Positions 24,208 through 33,465 are shown, counted from the stretch's first letter. The stretch: DNA of 64,000 nt from Acidimicrobiales bacterium (GCA_028285495.1 JANQPB010000029.1:62001-126000); one strand, 5' to 3'. A program made the numbers and translations. Notes: a model not told the origin generated them from the letters alone.

Positions 24208-26064
24208 ATGTGGCGAGCCAGAACCGAAGGTGACGACCGACCGTCACGCGGTGCCGGAGCCCGGTCCGACAACGGAGCCCGCAACGGACAGGGTCGCTCG
24301 CTCGGCGGTCGCGCCGGGGGCGAGCCACCCGACGATCCCCGTAGCGAGCTGACGGGTCGGAAGATCCGACGGATCGAGTCCGGCCCGCCCGGGCTCGGCG
24401 ACCGGCCCGCCGGGGCCAGGCCGGACCATCGACTCGCCCGTCGCCCCGGCACCGACGACGATCCGGCGATCGGTGGCCGCCAGAACGGCCGCCCCGGCCG
24501 CCACATCGGCCGCCCCGAGCTCGGCGGCGTCCCCGATGGCCTCGGCCTCGACGACGACGGCGACCTCGGCCTGCCCCCGCTCCGCCAACCGACCGGCGAG
24601 GTCCCTCAGGTCGCGGCCTCGCTCGGCGACGACGGTGGGGTGATCGACGCCAGGACCGGCCGTCCGGAGGGCACCGGCCTCGATTGGCTGGACGACACGG
24701 TCAACGGCTCGGTCGGCTCCGGCAACGGCGTCGGCGGCGTCTTCGACGACCCACCGAGCAGCCTCAGCGGCGCCATGCCGTCGGCCCTGGCCGCGGCCGG
24801 TGCCGGCCGCATCGACCAGGCCAACGGCGGGCAACCGCTCGACGACCGGGGCGAGGCCGACGGTGGCATCAGCGCGCTCGCCCGCCCGGGTCGCGGCGAG
24901 GCGGACCCATTGGCCGACGCCATCACCGACACCGATCAGACCGCCGCCATCCCGTCCGCCTTCCCGTCGCTCGACGATCGCCAGGCCGGCGACCCGTTCC
25001 CGAGCTGGAGCAGCGCCCGCCACGACGACACCACCGCGGTCGCACCGGCCCGGGCCCGCGCCGGTGCCGGCCCCGGTCGTCTCGACGAGCCGGGCGGGCT
25101 CGGATCGCCCGGTCGCGCCGCTGGGCGTCCCGTCGCCGCCAACCGCCTGCAGGAGACCGAGATCAAGCTCGCCGGCCGCAAGGACCCGGTGAAGCCGAAG
25201 GAGCCGAACCGGGTGCTGCTCGGCCTGGCCCTCGCGCTGGTCGTGCTGGCCGGCGCCGCCGTCGCCTGGTGGCTGACCCGCGACGACGGCACCACCGAGG
25301 CGGTCGACGACGCAACCGAGTCGGCCGACGTCACGACCGACACGACGGCCATCGAGGCGGCGCCGGCCACACCCGAGGCCGAGGCCGCACCGGCGGACGA
25401 GCCGCTGCTCGACGTGCCGCTGCTCTCGCTGGTCGGCGTCGAGCCGGGCCCCCTCGACCCCGCCGCCACCTACAGCATCGACCTCGCCGGTGAGGCGCCC
25501 GGCTCGCTCCTCCAGGTCGTGGTCGACGGCGTGCCCCAGGGTGAGGCGGCCACGGTCCTGCCCGACCTGATCCTCCCGCCCGGCCGCCACACCCTCTCGG
25601 TCAACGTGACCAACGGGGCCGACGTCACCTCGTCGACCCCGGTCGAGGTCTACGTGCTCGGCTCGGTCCCGGCCGCCGGCACCCTGGCCAACCTGGCCTC
25701 GGTCGACATCGTGAACGAGGGCTGGGACGAGGCGATCCGCCGCTTCGACGGCTTCCGGGCCGCCGGCCACGAGGGCATCGAGCTCCTGCCGATCACGCCG
25801 GGCTACTGGAACCTGTTCATCCCCGACCTCGGCGACGCCGACGCCGTCGGCACCTACTGCGAGTCCTTCGGGCTGGCGGTGCCGGACGAGTGCTTCCCCC
25901 GGCCGTTCGACCCGTCCGAATACCAGGGCCCATCGGCGGCACCGGCCGCCCCGGCCGACGGCGGCACCGACACCGCCGACGACGGTGCCATGACCGATGA
26001 CGACGGGGCGATGACCGACGGGGGCGAGGCCGAGACGTCGACCAGCACCACGACCGGTGGCTGA
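24208..26064 (+). CDS. Single-pass membrane protein with ectodomain shared with the next kinase
   Basis: 618 residues, ATG 24208 with GGGAGG about 10 bases upstream and a TATGCT box near 24160. The first 330 residues are a low-complexity, Gly/Asp/Arg/Pro-rich cytoplasmic region. A membrane helix follows (about 334-356, RVLLGLALALVVLAGAAVAW). Outside are a beta-sandwich-like domain (about 405-485) and a small C-terminal domain with GHEGIELLPI, YWNLFIPDLGD and YCESFGLAVPDECF. These two external domains match the ectodomain of the kinase encoded next. The stop overlaps the kinase start by 8 bases. The disordered inner part could be a kinase substrate, which is inference. Confidence 0.8.
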   Translation: MWRARTEGDDRPSRGAGARSDNGARNGQGRSLGGRAGGEPPDDPRSELTGRKIRRIESGPPGLGDRPAGARPDHRLARRPGTDDDPAIGGRQNGRPGRHIGRPELGGVPDGLGLDDDGDLGLPPLRQPTGEVPQVAASLGDDGGVIDARTGRPEGTGLDWLDDTVNGSVGSGNGVGGVFDDPPSSLSGAMPSALAAAGAGRIDQANGGQPLDDRGEADGGISALARPGRGEADPLADAITDTDQTAAIPSAFPSLDDRQAGDPFPSWSSARHDDTTAVAPARARAGAGPGRLDEPGGLGSPGRAAGRPVAANRLQETEIKLAGRKDPVKPKEPNRVLLGLALALVVLAGAAVAWWLTRDDGTTEAVDDATESADVTTDTTAIEAAPATPEAEAAPADEPLLDVPLLSLVGVEPGPLDPAATYSIDLAGEAPGSLLQVVVDGVPQGEAATVLPDLILPPGRHTLSVNVTNGADVTSSTPVEVYVLGSVPAAGTLANLASVDIVNEGWDEAIRRFDGFRAAGHEGIELLPITPGYWNLFIPDLGDADAVGTYCESFGLAVPDECFPRPFDPSEYQGPSAAPAAPADGGTDTADDGAMTDDDGAMTDGGEAETSTSTTTGG

Positions 26065-27775
26065 TGACGAACTCGGCATAGATCTCGGTATCGAAGGGAT
26101 CGGCCCGGCCGAGCACATCGGTCGAGGCGGATTCGCCGACGTCTACCGGGCCGAGCAGCTCAGCCTGCGCCGGCCGGTGGCGGTCAAGGTCCTGCGGGGC
26201 CAGGCCAGACAACCGGACGCCGACGCCCGCTTCCAGCGTGAGTGCCACGCCATCGGCGCCGTCTCCGACCACCCACACATCGTCGCCGTCCATCACGGTG
26301 GGTTGACCCGCAACGGCCGGGCCTACCTCGTCATGGAATACCTGTCCGGGGGCTCGCTGGCCCAGCGCCTCGACCGGCTCGGGGTGCTCCCGGTTCCCGA
26401 GGTGGTCGACACGACCGTCAAGATCGCCAGGGCGCTGGCGGTGGCCCACCGGGCCGGGATCCTCCATCGAGACGTGAAGCCGGGCAACATCATGATCTCG
26501 GCCTACGGCGAGCCGGCCCTCGGCGACTTCGGGATCGCCCGGATCGAGGGCGGCCACCAGACCACCACCGGCCTGGTCAACGCCAGCATCGTGCACGCCG
26601 CCCCCGAGGTGCTCGAGGGGCACAAGCCGACCCCGGCGGCCGACATCTACTCGCTCGGTTCCACGATCTTCGAGCTGATCGTCGGTCGCGCCCCCTACTA
26701 CGACCCGGCCGACGAGTCGGTCTGGCCGGTGATGAAGCGGATCCTGTCCGAGCCGATGCCGGCGCCCGAGTCGGTCGGCATGAGCCCGGCCCTCGGCGCC
26801 GTGTTCAGGCGGGCCACTGCCCGCCTGCCCCAGGACCGCTACCAGGACGCCGATCAGATGGCCGACGAGTTGGCCGTGCTGCTCGACGACCACGGCGCCC
26901 TCGCCCTGCGACAGCCGACGGTGGCGCCAGCAGCGGCGACGGCCGTCGACCCGTCGCCGACCGTGCCGGTCGAGTCGGGGGTGATGGCCACCGTCCCGAC
27001 CGCCGGCATGCCGCCGCCGAGCCAGCCCGACCTGACCGCCGTGCAGGCGGTCACGTCGGTGGCCACGCTTCCCCAGACCGCCGAGGCCGCCCCGGTTCGG
27101 GTCGCGGCCGGCCGCCGGTCGACCGGCGACGTCCTCGCCGCCCTCCTCGCGGTCGTCGCCGTCGCCGCCGCCATCGGGGCCGCGGCGTGGTTCCTCCTCC
27201 TGCCCGCCCTCGACGACGACGGCGGCGACGCCATCGCCGGCGGCTCGTTGCCGGCCGCGGTCGACGGCGCGACCTCCGGCCCGCTGGTGGCCGGTGTCGG
27301 CTACGCGATCGCCGTCGACGACGCCCCGGCCGACGCCACGTTCCGCCTCGTGCTCGACGGCGAACCGATCGGCGAGCCGAGCCCGACCGTGCCGACGCTG
27401 GCCACGCCGGTCGGTCGCCACCGGCTCCAGGTCGAGGTGACCTCCGGCGGCGGAACCGACTACACCGACGTGGTCGACTTCATCGGCGTCGACGATCAGC
27501 CGGGCGCCGGCTTCCGGGCCCATCTGGCCCGCCTGCCCGCGGTGCCCGAGCGGTGGGGTGAGCTGATCGCCGTCGTCGACGCCCTAGCCGCCGACGGCCA
27601 CGACGCCATCGAGGTGGTGGCCTCGGACGACGTCGCCGGGGTGGCGCCGGGAGTCTGGCTGGTCACCGTGCCCGGCTTCGCCGACGGCGAGGCGGCCGAG
27701 GGCTACTGCCAGCAGTTCGAGCTGGCGATCCCCGACCGCTGCTACGCCGCCGACGTCGCCCCCGCCACTTCGTGA
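26057..27775 (+). CDS. Membrane Ser/Thr protein kinase (PknB-like)
   Basis: 572 residues from GTG 26057. The Hanks-type kinase domain spans about 15-280: glycine loop IGRGGFADVYRAEQ, VAVKVL lysine, HRDVKPGNIM catalytic loop (about 137), DFGIARIE, and APEVLEG. A Pro/Thr-rich linker and a membrane helix (about 358-385) lead to an ectodomain of about 185 residues with YAIAVDDAPADATFRLVLDG, GRHRLQVEVTSG, then GHDAIEVV and YCQQFELAIPDRCY. It has no PASTA repeats. The ectodomain is paralogous to that of the preceding gene, which suggests shared ligand or pairing. The stop overlaps the MFS gene start. Confidence 0.92.
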   Translation: MADDELGIDLGIEGIGPAEHIGRGGFADVYRAEQLSLRRPVAVKVLRGQARQPDADARFQRECHAIGAVSDHPHIVAVHHGGLTRNGRAYLVMEYLSGGSLAQRLDRLGVLPVPEVVDTTVKIARALAVAHRAGILHRDVKPGNIMISAYGEPALGDFGIARIEGGHQTTTGLVNASIVHAAPEVLEGHKPTPAADIYSLGSTIFELIVGRAPYYDPADESVWPVMKRILSEPMPAPESVGMSPALGAVFRRATARLPQDRYQDADQMADELAVLLDDHGALALRQPTVAPAAATAVDPSPTVPVESGVMATVPTAGMPPPSQPDLTAVQAVTSVATLPQTAEAAPVRVAAGRRSTGDVLAALLAVVAVAAAIGAAAWFLLLPALDDDGGDAIAGGSLPAAVDGATSGPLVAGVGYAIAVDDAPADATFRLVLDGEPIGEPSPTVPTLATPVGRHRLQVEVTSGGGTDYTDVVDFIGVDDQPGAGFRAHLARLPAVPERWGELIAVVDALAADGHDAIEVVASDDVAGVAPGVWLVTVPGFADGEAAEGYCQQFELAIPDRCYAADVAPATS

Positions 27776-29127
27776 CCGGGACCGCAACCGGCGGTCGACT
27801 CCTTCGCAACCGCCGCCCGACCGGCGAGCCCCGTCGAGGGCTGTTCCACGGCTGGAAGCTGGTCGGGGCCGGGGCTGCGATCCAGGCCTTCCAGAGCGCG
27901 CTGCTGACCCAGGCCTTCGGCAACTACGCCGTGCTGCTCGAGCGTCAGTTCGGCTGGAGCAAGACCAGCTTCTCGCTGGCGTTCTCGCTGATGCGGGCCG
28001 AGAGCGGCCTGCTCGGCCCGGCCCAGGGCTGGGCCCTCGACCGCTACGGCACCAGGCGCATCATGCAGCTCGGCGTCGTGATCATGGCCGCCGGCATGCT
28101 CGGGCTCAGCCAGATCCAGGAGCTGTGGCACTTCTTCGTCGCCCTCGGTCTGGCTGCGGTCGGGGCCAGCCTGTCCGGCTTCCTCAGCATCACGTCGGCC
28201 ACCGTCCGCTGGTTCGAGCGGAACCGGGCCAAGGCCCTGTCGCTGTCGGGAACCGGCTTTGCCATCGGCGGGATCGTCACCCCAGGGGTGGTCTGGGTGC
28301 TGCGGACCTTCGGCTGGCGGTGGACGGCGGCGCTCAGCGCCCTGGCCATCCTCGTGGTCGCCCTGCCGCTCTGCTCGCTGTTCGGACCGACCCCCGAGGA
28401 TCGGGGCGAGTTCGTCGACGGCATCGACCCGCGGGACCTGCCGCCGGACCGGGCGAGGGCCGAAGGGGTGTCCGACGTGCACTTCACCGCCGGCCAGGCG
28501 ATCAGGACCCGGGCCTTCTGGATGATCTCGCTCGGGCACGGGACGGCGCTGCTCGTGGTCGGGGCGGTGATCGCCCACCTGGCCCTCTACCTCACGAACG
28601 AGCAGGGCTTCACCCTGCAGCAGGCCAGCTTCGTCGGCGGGGCCATGCCGCTGCTCCAGTTCGTCGGCCAGATCGGCGGCGGCGTGCTCGGCGACCGGGT
28701 CAACAAGCGCCTGCTGGCCTCGGTGGCCATGATCGGCCACATGATCGGGCTCCTGCTGCTGACCTACGCCACCGCCCGGTGGATGATCTGGCTGTTCGTG
28801 CCCTTCCACGGCCTGGCCTGGGGGGTACGGGGGCCGCTCATGCAGGCGTTGCGGGCCGACTACTTCGGTTCGACCGCGTTCGCCCAGATCATGGGCGTCT
28901 CGTCGCTGATCGTGATGATGGGGATGATGGGTGGACCGCTGGTCGCCGGGATCCTGGCCGACCAGACGGGCAGCTACCAGCTCGGCTTCACCGTGCTGGC
29001 GATCCTGGCCGGACTCGGGATGGTGTTCTTCATCCTGGCGTCGCCTCCGACGCCGCCGACGACGCCGGCGACCCCGGCGGCTGGCCAGGACGGTCCGCCG
29101 GCTGGGGCGCCCGGCCGACCGAGCTGA
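27772..29127 (+). CDS. MFS transporter (oxalate/formate or monocarboxylate antiporter-like)
   Basis: 451 residues from GTG 27772, overlapping the kinase stop, so it may be co-translated. About twelve membrane segments. Visible MFS signatures are GWALDRYGTRRIMQLGV (loop 2-3), the long cytoplasmic loop between helices 6 and 7 (EDRGEFVDGIDPRDLP), and GVLGDRVNKRLLASVAM (loop 8-9). The pattern VRWFERNRAKALSLSGTGFAIGG is typical of the oxalate/formate-monocarboxylate branch. Substrate is unknown. Its last 98 bases overlap the end of the next MFS gene on the other strand. Confidence 0.85.
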   Translation: MTGTATGGRLLRNRRPTGEPRRGLFHGWKLVGAGAAIQAFQSALLTQAFGNYAVLLERQFGWSKTSFSLAFSLMRAESGLLGPAQGWALDRYGTRRIMQLGVVIMAAGMLGLSQIQELWHFFVALGLAAVGASLSGFLSITSATVRWFERNRAKALSLSGTGFAIGGIVTPGVVWVLRTFGWRWTAALSALAILVVALPLCSLFGPTPEDRGEFVDGIDPRDLPPDRARAEGVSDVHFTAGQAIRTRAFWMISLGHGTALLVVGAVIAHLALYLTNEQGFTLQQASFVGGAMPLLQFVGQIGGGVLGDRVNKRLLASVAMIGHMIGLLLLTYATARWMIWLFVPFHGLAWGVRGPLMQALRADYFGSTAFAQIMGVSSLIVMMGMMGGPLVAGILADQTGSYQLGFTVLAILAGLGMVFFILASPPTPPTTPATPAAGQDGPPAGAPGRPS

Positions 29128-30265
29128 GGAACCCGACCACCGCAGGGACGGCGAGCAGCCCGGCCCCGACGAAGGCGCCGGTGACCGTCGAGTCGAGCAG
29201 CGGGACCCAGATCAGCGGGCCGAGGGCGAACCCGAGGAACCGGAACGAGAGGACGACCGAGAGCGCCCCACCGCGGTTGGCCGGCACCACGACCGCGGCG
29301 ACCCGGTGGAGCACCACCGTGGCCATGGCGAAGACCGACCCGGCGAGCAGCCAGAGCCCGACGACGACCGCCGACGAGCCGACCGGACCGATCGCCGCGG
29401 CCAGGGCGCCCGCCGCGGCGATCGACGCCACCCCGCAGCGTCCGGCGCCGTAACGATCGGTCAACCGACCGAACGCCGGGCCGAGGACGATCGGGCCGAC
29501 GAAGCCGGCGGCCAGGATCAGGCCGGCCGGGCCGGGATCGATCGCCAGCTCGTCGCGGAGCTTCAGGCCGAGCAGCACCTGGGCCCCGACCGGTCCGGCG
29601 GTGACCGCCAGCGAGGTCAGCGACAGGGCGACCAGCCGCCGGTCGAGCAGTGAGCGGGCCGATGGCCGGGTCGTCCGGCCGGTCGGCCGGGGGCCGGGTG
29701 AGGTCACGAGGATGACGAGGGTCACCCCTGCGGTGACGGCGAACGCCAGCCGCCAGTCGACCTCGGCCGCCAGCCCGCCGACGAACGGCGCCGCGGCCCC
29801 GCCGATGGCCTGGAAGCTGCTGTAGGCCCCGATGCGGCGACCGAGGCCTGACTCGGGGGTGATGTCGGCCAGCTCCGCCAGGAGCAGCGGGGTGAAGAAC
29901 GCATTGGCCGCCCCCTGGAGGGCCCGGGCGGCCAGGAACGGGGTGAGGGTCGGGGCGGCGGCCACCAGCAGCGACGCCCCGAGGTAGACCGCCAGGCTGA
30001 TCCGCAGCACCCTCGACCGCCCGAACCGCTCGCCGATCGTGCCCGAGACCAGCAGCAGCGCCGCCATCGGCAGCAGGTAGGCGGAGATGGCCCAGCTGAT
30101 GGTGGCCGAGTCGACGCCGAAGTCGGCCCGCAGGTCGGGAAGCATCGGCACCGGGACGAGCGTGCCGAACGGGCCGAGGAAGCCGCCCAGATAGAAGGAC
30201 ACCAGGCGGGCGCCGGTGGGGGCGCCGCTGGGCGAGGACCCGGGCTGGTCGCCGGCCGTTGACAC
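29030..30265 (-). CDS. MFS transporter (drug/proton antiporter-like)
   Basis: 411 residues from GTG 30265, with GATACT 7 bases upstream. About twelve membrane segments. Motifs are VSGTIGERFGRSRVLRISL (loop 2-3), RALQGAANAFFTPLLLAELAD (motif B of drug/H+ antiporters), FGRLTDRYGAGRCGV (loop 8-9). Length and motifs fit the DHA-like group, and the substrate is unknown. The C-terminal 30 residues (Pro/Ala/Ser rich) lie in the region that overlaps the convergent MFS gene, so this tail may be a late extension. Confidence 0.85.
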   Translation of the reverse strand: MSTAGDQPGSSPSGAPTGARLVSFYLGGFLGPFGTLVPVPMLPDLRADFGVDSATISWAISAYLLPMAALLLVSGTIGERFGRSRVLRISLAVYLGASLLVAAAPTLTPFLAARALQGAANAFFTPLLLAELADITPESGLGRRIGAYSSFQAIGGAAAPFVGGLAAEVDWRLAFAVTAGVTLVILVTSPGPRPTGRTTRPSARSLLDRRLVALSLTSLAVTAGPVGAQVLLGLKLRDELAIDPGPAGLILAAGFVGPIVLGPAFGRLTDRYGAGRCGVASIAAAGALAAAIGPVGSSAVVVGLWLLAGSVFAMATVVLHRVAAVVVPANRGGALSVVLSFRFLGFALGPLIWVPLLDSTVTGAFVGAGLLAVPAVVGFLSSVGRAPQPADRPGQPPGSPASSAASEATPG

Positions 30266-30385
30266 CCGAGCGAGTATCGCCCTCCACCAGGGCCGGCGGC
30301 CATTCGACGAGTCGACCTATCCTCGGCTGCGTATCCGATCGACCCACGACGTGTGGTCCGGCGGCGAACCGGGAGGTGCCCGACG

Positions 30386-31636
30386 ATGAACATGCAGGTG
30401 ATCGACGAGCTGCTGGTCGACCGGCAGCGGTTGTGGTCCCGGTTGATGGAGATGGCCGAGATCGGGGCCACGGTCAACGGCGGCAGCAACCGCCAGGCCC
30501 TGAGCGACGAGGACGCAGCCGGCCGGGCCCTGTTCCAGCAGTGGGCCGAGGCCGCCGGCTGCACCGCCGAGACCGATCGCATCGGCAACCTGTTCCTCCG
30601 GCGGCCCGGCACCGACCCGAGCGCCGAGCCGGTGCTCGTCGGCAGCCACCTCGACACCCAGCCGACCGGCGGTCGCTTCGACGGCGTCTACGGCGTCCTC
30701 GGGGGGCTCGAGGTCGTCGAGCGCCTCAACGACCTCGGGATCGAGACCAGGCGGCCGATCGACATCGTCGTGTGGACCAACGAGGAGGGCTCGCGCTTCC
30801 AGCACTCGATGATGGGCTCCGCGGTGTGGGCCCAGAAGCTGGAGCTCGAGGGGGCGCTGACGCTGGCCGACGTCGACGGGATCACGGTGGCCCAGGAGCT
30901 CGACCGGCTCGGGTGGGCCGGGTCCCGTCCCGCCGCGCCCGGCGCCGCCGCCGCAGCGTTCGAGCTGCACATCGAGCAGGGCCCGATCCTGGAGGACGAG
31001 GGGGTCGAGATCGGGATCGTCACCGGGGTCCAAGGACTGCGCTGGTTCACGATCGAGCTCGGCGGGTTCCCGGCCCACGCCGGGCCGACGCCGATGGCGG
31101 GGCGCAAGGATCCGGCCAAGGCGATCGCCGCCATCGTCACCGACGTGTATGCGGCGGTCGAGGAAAAGGGGGAGTGGGCCAGGGCCACGTTCGCCCAGTT
31201 CCGCTCCCATCCCGTGTCACCGAACACGATCCCCGAGACGCTCACGTGCACGCTCGACCTGCGCCACCCCGACCAGGACGTGCTCGACGCCATGGAGCAG
31301 GAGATGCGCGAGATCGTGGCCGACCGGTCCGCTGTGCTCGGGGTGACGGCCGGGGTCCGCATCGGCAACGACTCACCGGCGGTGCACTTCGACGACGGGC
31401 TGGTCGATACGGTCGAGCGCTCGGCCGCCGCCATCGGGGCGAGCCATCGGCGCATGATCTCCGGCGCCGGTCACGACGCCTGCTACGTGGCGGCCCACCA
31501 TCCGACGGCGATGATCTTCGTGCCCTGTGAGGACGGCTTGAGCCACAACGAGGCCGAGGCGATCACGGCGGACCAGGCGGCGGTCGGCGCATCGGTGCTG
31601 CTCGGCGCCGTCCGGGAGGCGGCCGAGTCGGGGTGA
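30386..31636 (+). CDS. M20-family amidohydrolase (allantoate/N-carbamoyl-amino-acid type)
   Basis: 416 residues. ATG 30386 is chosen because GGGAGG stands about 9 bases upstream, and TATCCT near 30316 may be its -10. Metal ligands are visible: VGSHLDTQPTGGRFDGVYGVL (His and bridging Asp), TNEEGSRFQHSMMGS (Glu-Glu), FELHIEQGPILE, and the late GAGHDACYVA. The PFAHAG-type sequence is FPAHAGPTPMAGRKD. The family hydrolyses N-carbamoyl or ureido bonds (allantoate, ureidoglycolate, beta-ureidopropionate, N-carbamoyl amino acids). It faces the nitrile hydratase operon, so both could release nitrogen from small compounds. Confidence 0.88.
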   Translation: MNMQVIDELLVDRQRLWSRLMEMAEIGATVNGGSNRQALSDEDAAGRALFQQWAEAAGCTAETDRIGNLFLRRPGTDPSAEPVLVGSHLDTQPTGGRFDGVYGVLGGLEVVERLNDLGIETRRPIDIVVWTNEEGSRFQHSMMGSAVWAQKLELEGALTLADVDGITVAQELDRLGWAGSRPAAPGAAAAAFELHIEQGPILEDEGVEIGIVTGVQGLRWFTIELGGFPAHAGPTPMAGRKDPAKAIAAIVTDVYAAVEEKGEWARATFAQFRSHPVSPNTIPETLTCTLDLRHPDQDVLDAMEQEMREIVADRSAVLGVTAGVRIGNDSPAVHFDDGLVDTVERSAAAIGASHRRMISGAGHDACYVAAHHPTAMIFVPCEDGLSHNEAEAITADQAAVGASVLLGAVREAAESG

Positions 31637-31640
31637 GCAA

Positions 31641-31682
31641 CCGAGCGGGCCCGCCGCCCGGGACCGGCCGGACTGCGCTCGG
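31641..31682. terminator. Inverted repeat between amidohydrolase and nitrile hydratase operon
   Basis: CCGAGCG (31641-31647) pairs with CGCTCGG (31676-31682) across a GC-rich 28-base spacer, filling the 48-base gap of two convergent genes. Candidate bidirectional terminator. Confidence 0.35.
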
Positions 31683-31684
31683 GC

Positions 31685-32092
31685 TCAGTGCACGTGGTCG
31701 TGGTCGTGGTCGGCCGGTCTGGCCGCCAGCTCGGCCGAGCGGGCCGCCAGGTCGGCGGCGCTGACCACGCCGGTGGCGGCCAGCAGCTCCTCGAGCGCCC
31801 GCTGCCAGCACCCCCAGTAGTCGTAGGCGGTGACCTCCGGCTCACCCCCGTCGGCCAGCCGCCGTTGGTGGCGGTCGATCTGGGTGATCAGGCCGTGACG
31901 GAACCGCTCCCAATCGAGGCGGCCCGACTCACGCAGCTGCATCGTGGTGCCGAACAGCCGGGACTGCCACGGCTCGGCGAACACCAGCTCGCCGTTGGCC
32001 CGGGGCGGCGCCGCCGGACCCTCGTCGTCGAGCGGATCGGCGTCGGGCGGGTCGGCGTCCACGGGGTCCGGCCCGTCGGGCGCCCGGCTCAT
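31685..32092 (-). CDS. Nitrile hydratase accessory protein
   Basis: 135 residues. The core GELVFAEPWQSRLFGTTMQL, DWERFRHGLI and YDYWGCWQRALEELL matches the nitrile hydratase beta N-terminal-like fold used by accessory proteins that help load cobalt into the alpha subunit. The C-terminus is ADHDHDHVH, a His/Asp stretch suited to metal binding. The start overlaps the alpha-subunit stop (ATGA). An acidic proline-rich N-terminus of about 25 residues precedes the core. It completes a beta-alpha-accessory set. Confidence 0.85.
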   Translation of the reverse strand: MSRAPDGPDPVDADPPDADPLDDEGPAAPPRANGELVFAEPWQSRLFGTTMQLRESGRLDWERFRHGLITQIDRHQRRLADGGEPEVTAYDYWGCWQRALEELLAATGVVSAADLAARSAELAARPADHDHDHVH

Positions 32093-32706
32093 CCGGCCCG
32101 CTCGGGCGTGCGGGGCCGGGCCACGCCGATCATCGAGTCGCGGGTCACCAGCCCGACCAGCTCGTCCTCGGTCATGCCCTCCGTGCCGGCCGGGCGCTCG
32201 GGCACGACCAGGTAGCGCACCTCGGAGCTCGAGTCCCAGACCTGGACGGTCGTGTCGTCGTCGAGCTCGAGCCCCATCTCCCCGAGCACCGCCCTCGGCT
32301 CCCGGACGATGCGGGAGCGGTACTCGGGCGACTTGTACCATGCCGGGGGCAGGCCGAGCAGCGTCCACGGGTAACACGAGCACAACGTGCAGCAGACGAC
32401 GTTGTGGACGCCCGGCTCGTCGATCACCACCTCGAGTCGCTCCAGGCGCCCGGGGTCGATGCCGACCTCGGTCACCGCGGTCGTCGCGTCGACCAGCAGC
32501 CGCTGCTTGAACCCCTCGTCGACCCAGGCCCTGGCCACCACCCTGGCCCCGATCATCGGTCCGATCCGCTCGCTCCATGTCTGGATGTAGTGGTCGACCT
32601 CGGTTGCGGTGAGGATGCCCTTGTCGATCAGCAGCCCCTCGAGGGCCTCGGCCCGGATCGCCTGGTCGGCGGCCAGCCCGGGTTCGTGGTGGTGGTCGGT
32701 GGCCAT
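32089..32706 (-). CDS. nthA: Nitrile hydratase alpha subunit, cobalt type
   Basis: 205 residues. Nitrile hydratase converts nitriles to amides. The metal site is visible as VCCTLCSCYPW (about residues 105-115): the Cys-Thr-Leu-Cys-Ser-Cys form marks a cobalt enzyme, since iron enzymes have Ser in place of Thr, and the second and third Cys are oxidised in the mature enzyme. After it come LGLPPAWYKSPEYRSRIVREPR and VWDSSSEVRYLVVPERPAG, both typical. The N-terminus has ATDHHHEPG. The gene overlaps the beta gene (TGATG) and the accessory gene, so all three are coupled. Confidence 0.95.
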   Translation of the reverse strand: MATDHHHEPGLAADQAIRAEALEGLLIDKGILTATEVDHYIQTWSERIGPMIGARVVARAWVDEGFKQRLLVDATTAVTEVGIDPGRLERLEVVIDEPGVHNVVCCTLCSCYPWTLLGLPPAWYKSPEYRSRIVREPRAVLGEMGLELDDDTTVQVWDSSSEVRYLVVPERPAGTEGMTEDELVGLVTRDSMIGVARPRTPERAG

Positions 32707-33431
32707 CAGTTGGCCTCCCTGCTCGTCGGGTCGGTCTCGGTCGGGTCGGCGACGTCGGCCGGTTCGAGGTAGGGCTCGAACACGTCGAGGTGGCAGCGCT
32801 GGTTCACGTCGGCGTCCGGGCCCCACAGCTCGGTGGCGTCGAAGGCGATGGCGTAGACGTAGGCCGGATCGTCGGGGCCGCCGTGGGCCATCGCGTCCGG
32901 CAGCGTGAACGACGGGTAGGTCCTGGCCACGACGCCGGTCCGGCCCCTGGCGTAGCGGGGGAGCCGGTGGTGCCCGGCGTTGGGGGCGTGGGCCACGGTC
33001 CTGACCCGTTGCCCGACGGCGAACCGATGTGGGCGATCGGTCGGTCGCAGGAAGCCACGGGTGTTGTCCCTCGACTCGAACCCGACGGTCGGGCTGAGGC
33101 GGGGTGGGGGAGCGGTGGCGCCGGGATCGTGACCGGTCGCCCGGACGGCCGCCACCACCTCCTCGACGCTGGCGATCCCCTGCTCGACCACCGCGGCCTC
33201 GACCGCCGCCAACCACCGACCCCAGTACGACAGCGGGAGGTAGCGGGTCGGGTCGAGCCGCTCGATCCGGTGGCGATGGGCATCGATGTTGGTCCGCCCC
33301 GATCGCTCGAGAGCGAAGAACGCGGCCCCGGCGAACGACTCCCACCGCTCGCCGACCGAGATCGGCTCGTCGGGAACGTAGGGAACCGGGCCGAAGCCCT
33401 CGACGCCGCCCATGTCGTGGATGCCGTCCAT
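32706..33431 (-). CDS. nthB: Nitrile hydratase beta subunit
   Basis: 241 residues. It starts MDGIHDMGGVEGFGPV, the signature of the family, followed by HRHRIERLDPTRYLPLSYWGRWLAAVE and the SH3-like C-terminal domain VGQRVRTVAHAPNAGHHRLPRYARGRTGVV, with VYAIAFDATELWG near the end. It forms the substrate channel with alpha. The order beta-alpha-accessory is that usual for cobalt-type clusters. It lies 34 bases after the SDR gene in the same operon. Confidence 0.95.
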   Translation of the reverse strand: MDGIHDMGGVEGFGPVPYVPDEPISVGERWESFAGAAFFALERSGRTNIDAHRHRIERLDPTRYLPLSYWGRWLAAVEAAVVEQGIASVEEVVAAVRATGHDPGATAPPPRLSPTVGFESRDNTRGFLRPTDRPHRFAVGQRVRTVAHAPNAGHHRLPRYARGRTGVVARTYPSFTLPDAMAHGGPDDPAYVYAIAFDATELWGPDADVNQRCHLDVFEPYLEPADVADPTETDPTSREAN

Positions 33432-33465
33432 GTGTCTCGTCCTCCCTGCCGGTCCGGTCGGGCGA

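Noticed and set aside
23981..24328. A 115-codon Cys-containing frame on the minus strand upstream of the selenoprotein gene.
   Set aside because: It overlaps the start of the membrane protein antisense and the promoter gap, has Arg/Gly shadow composition and no start signal.
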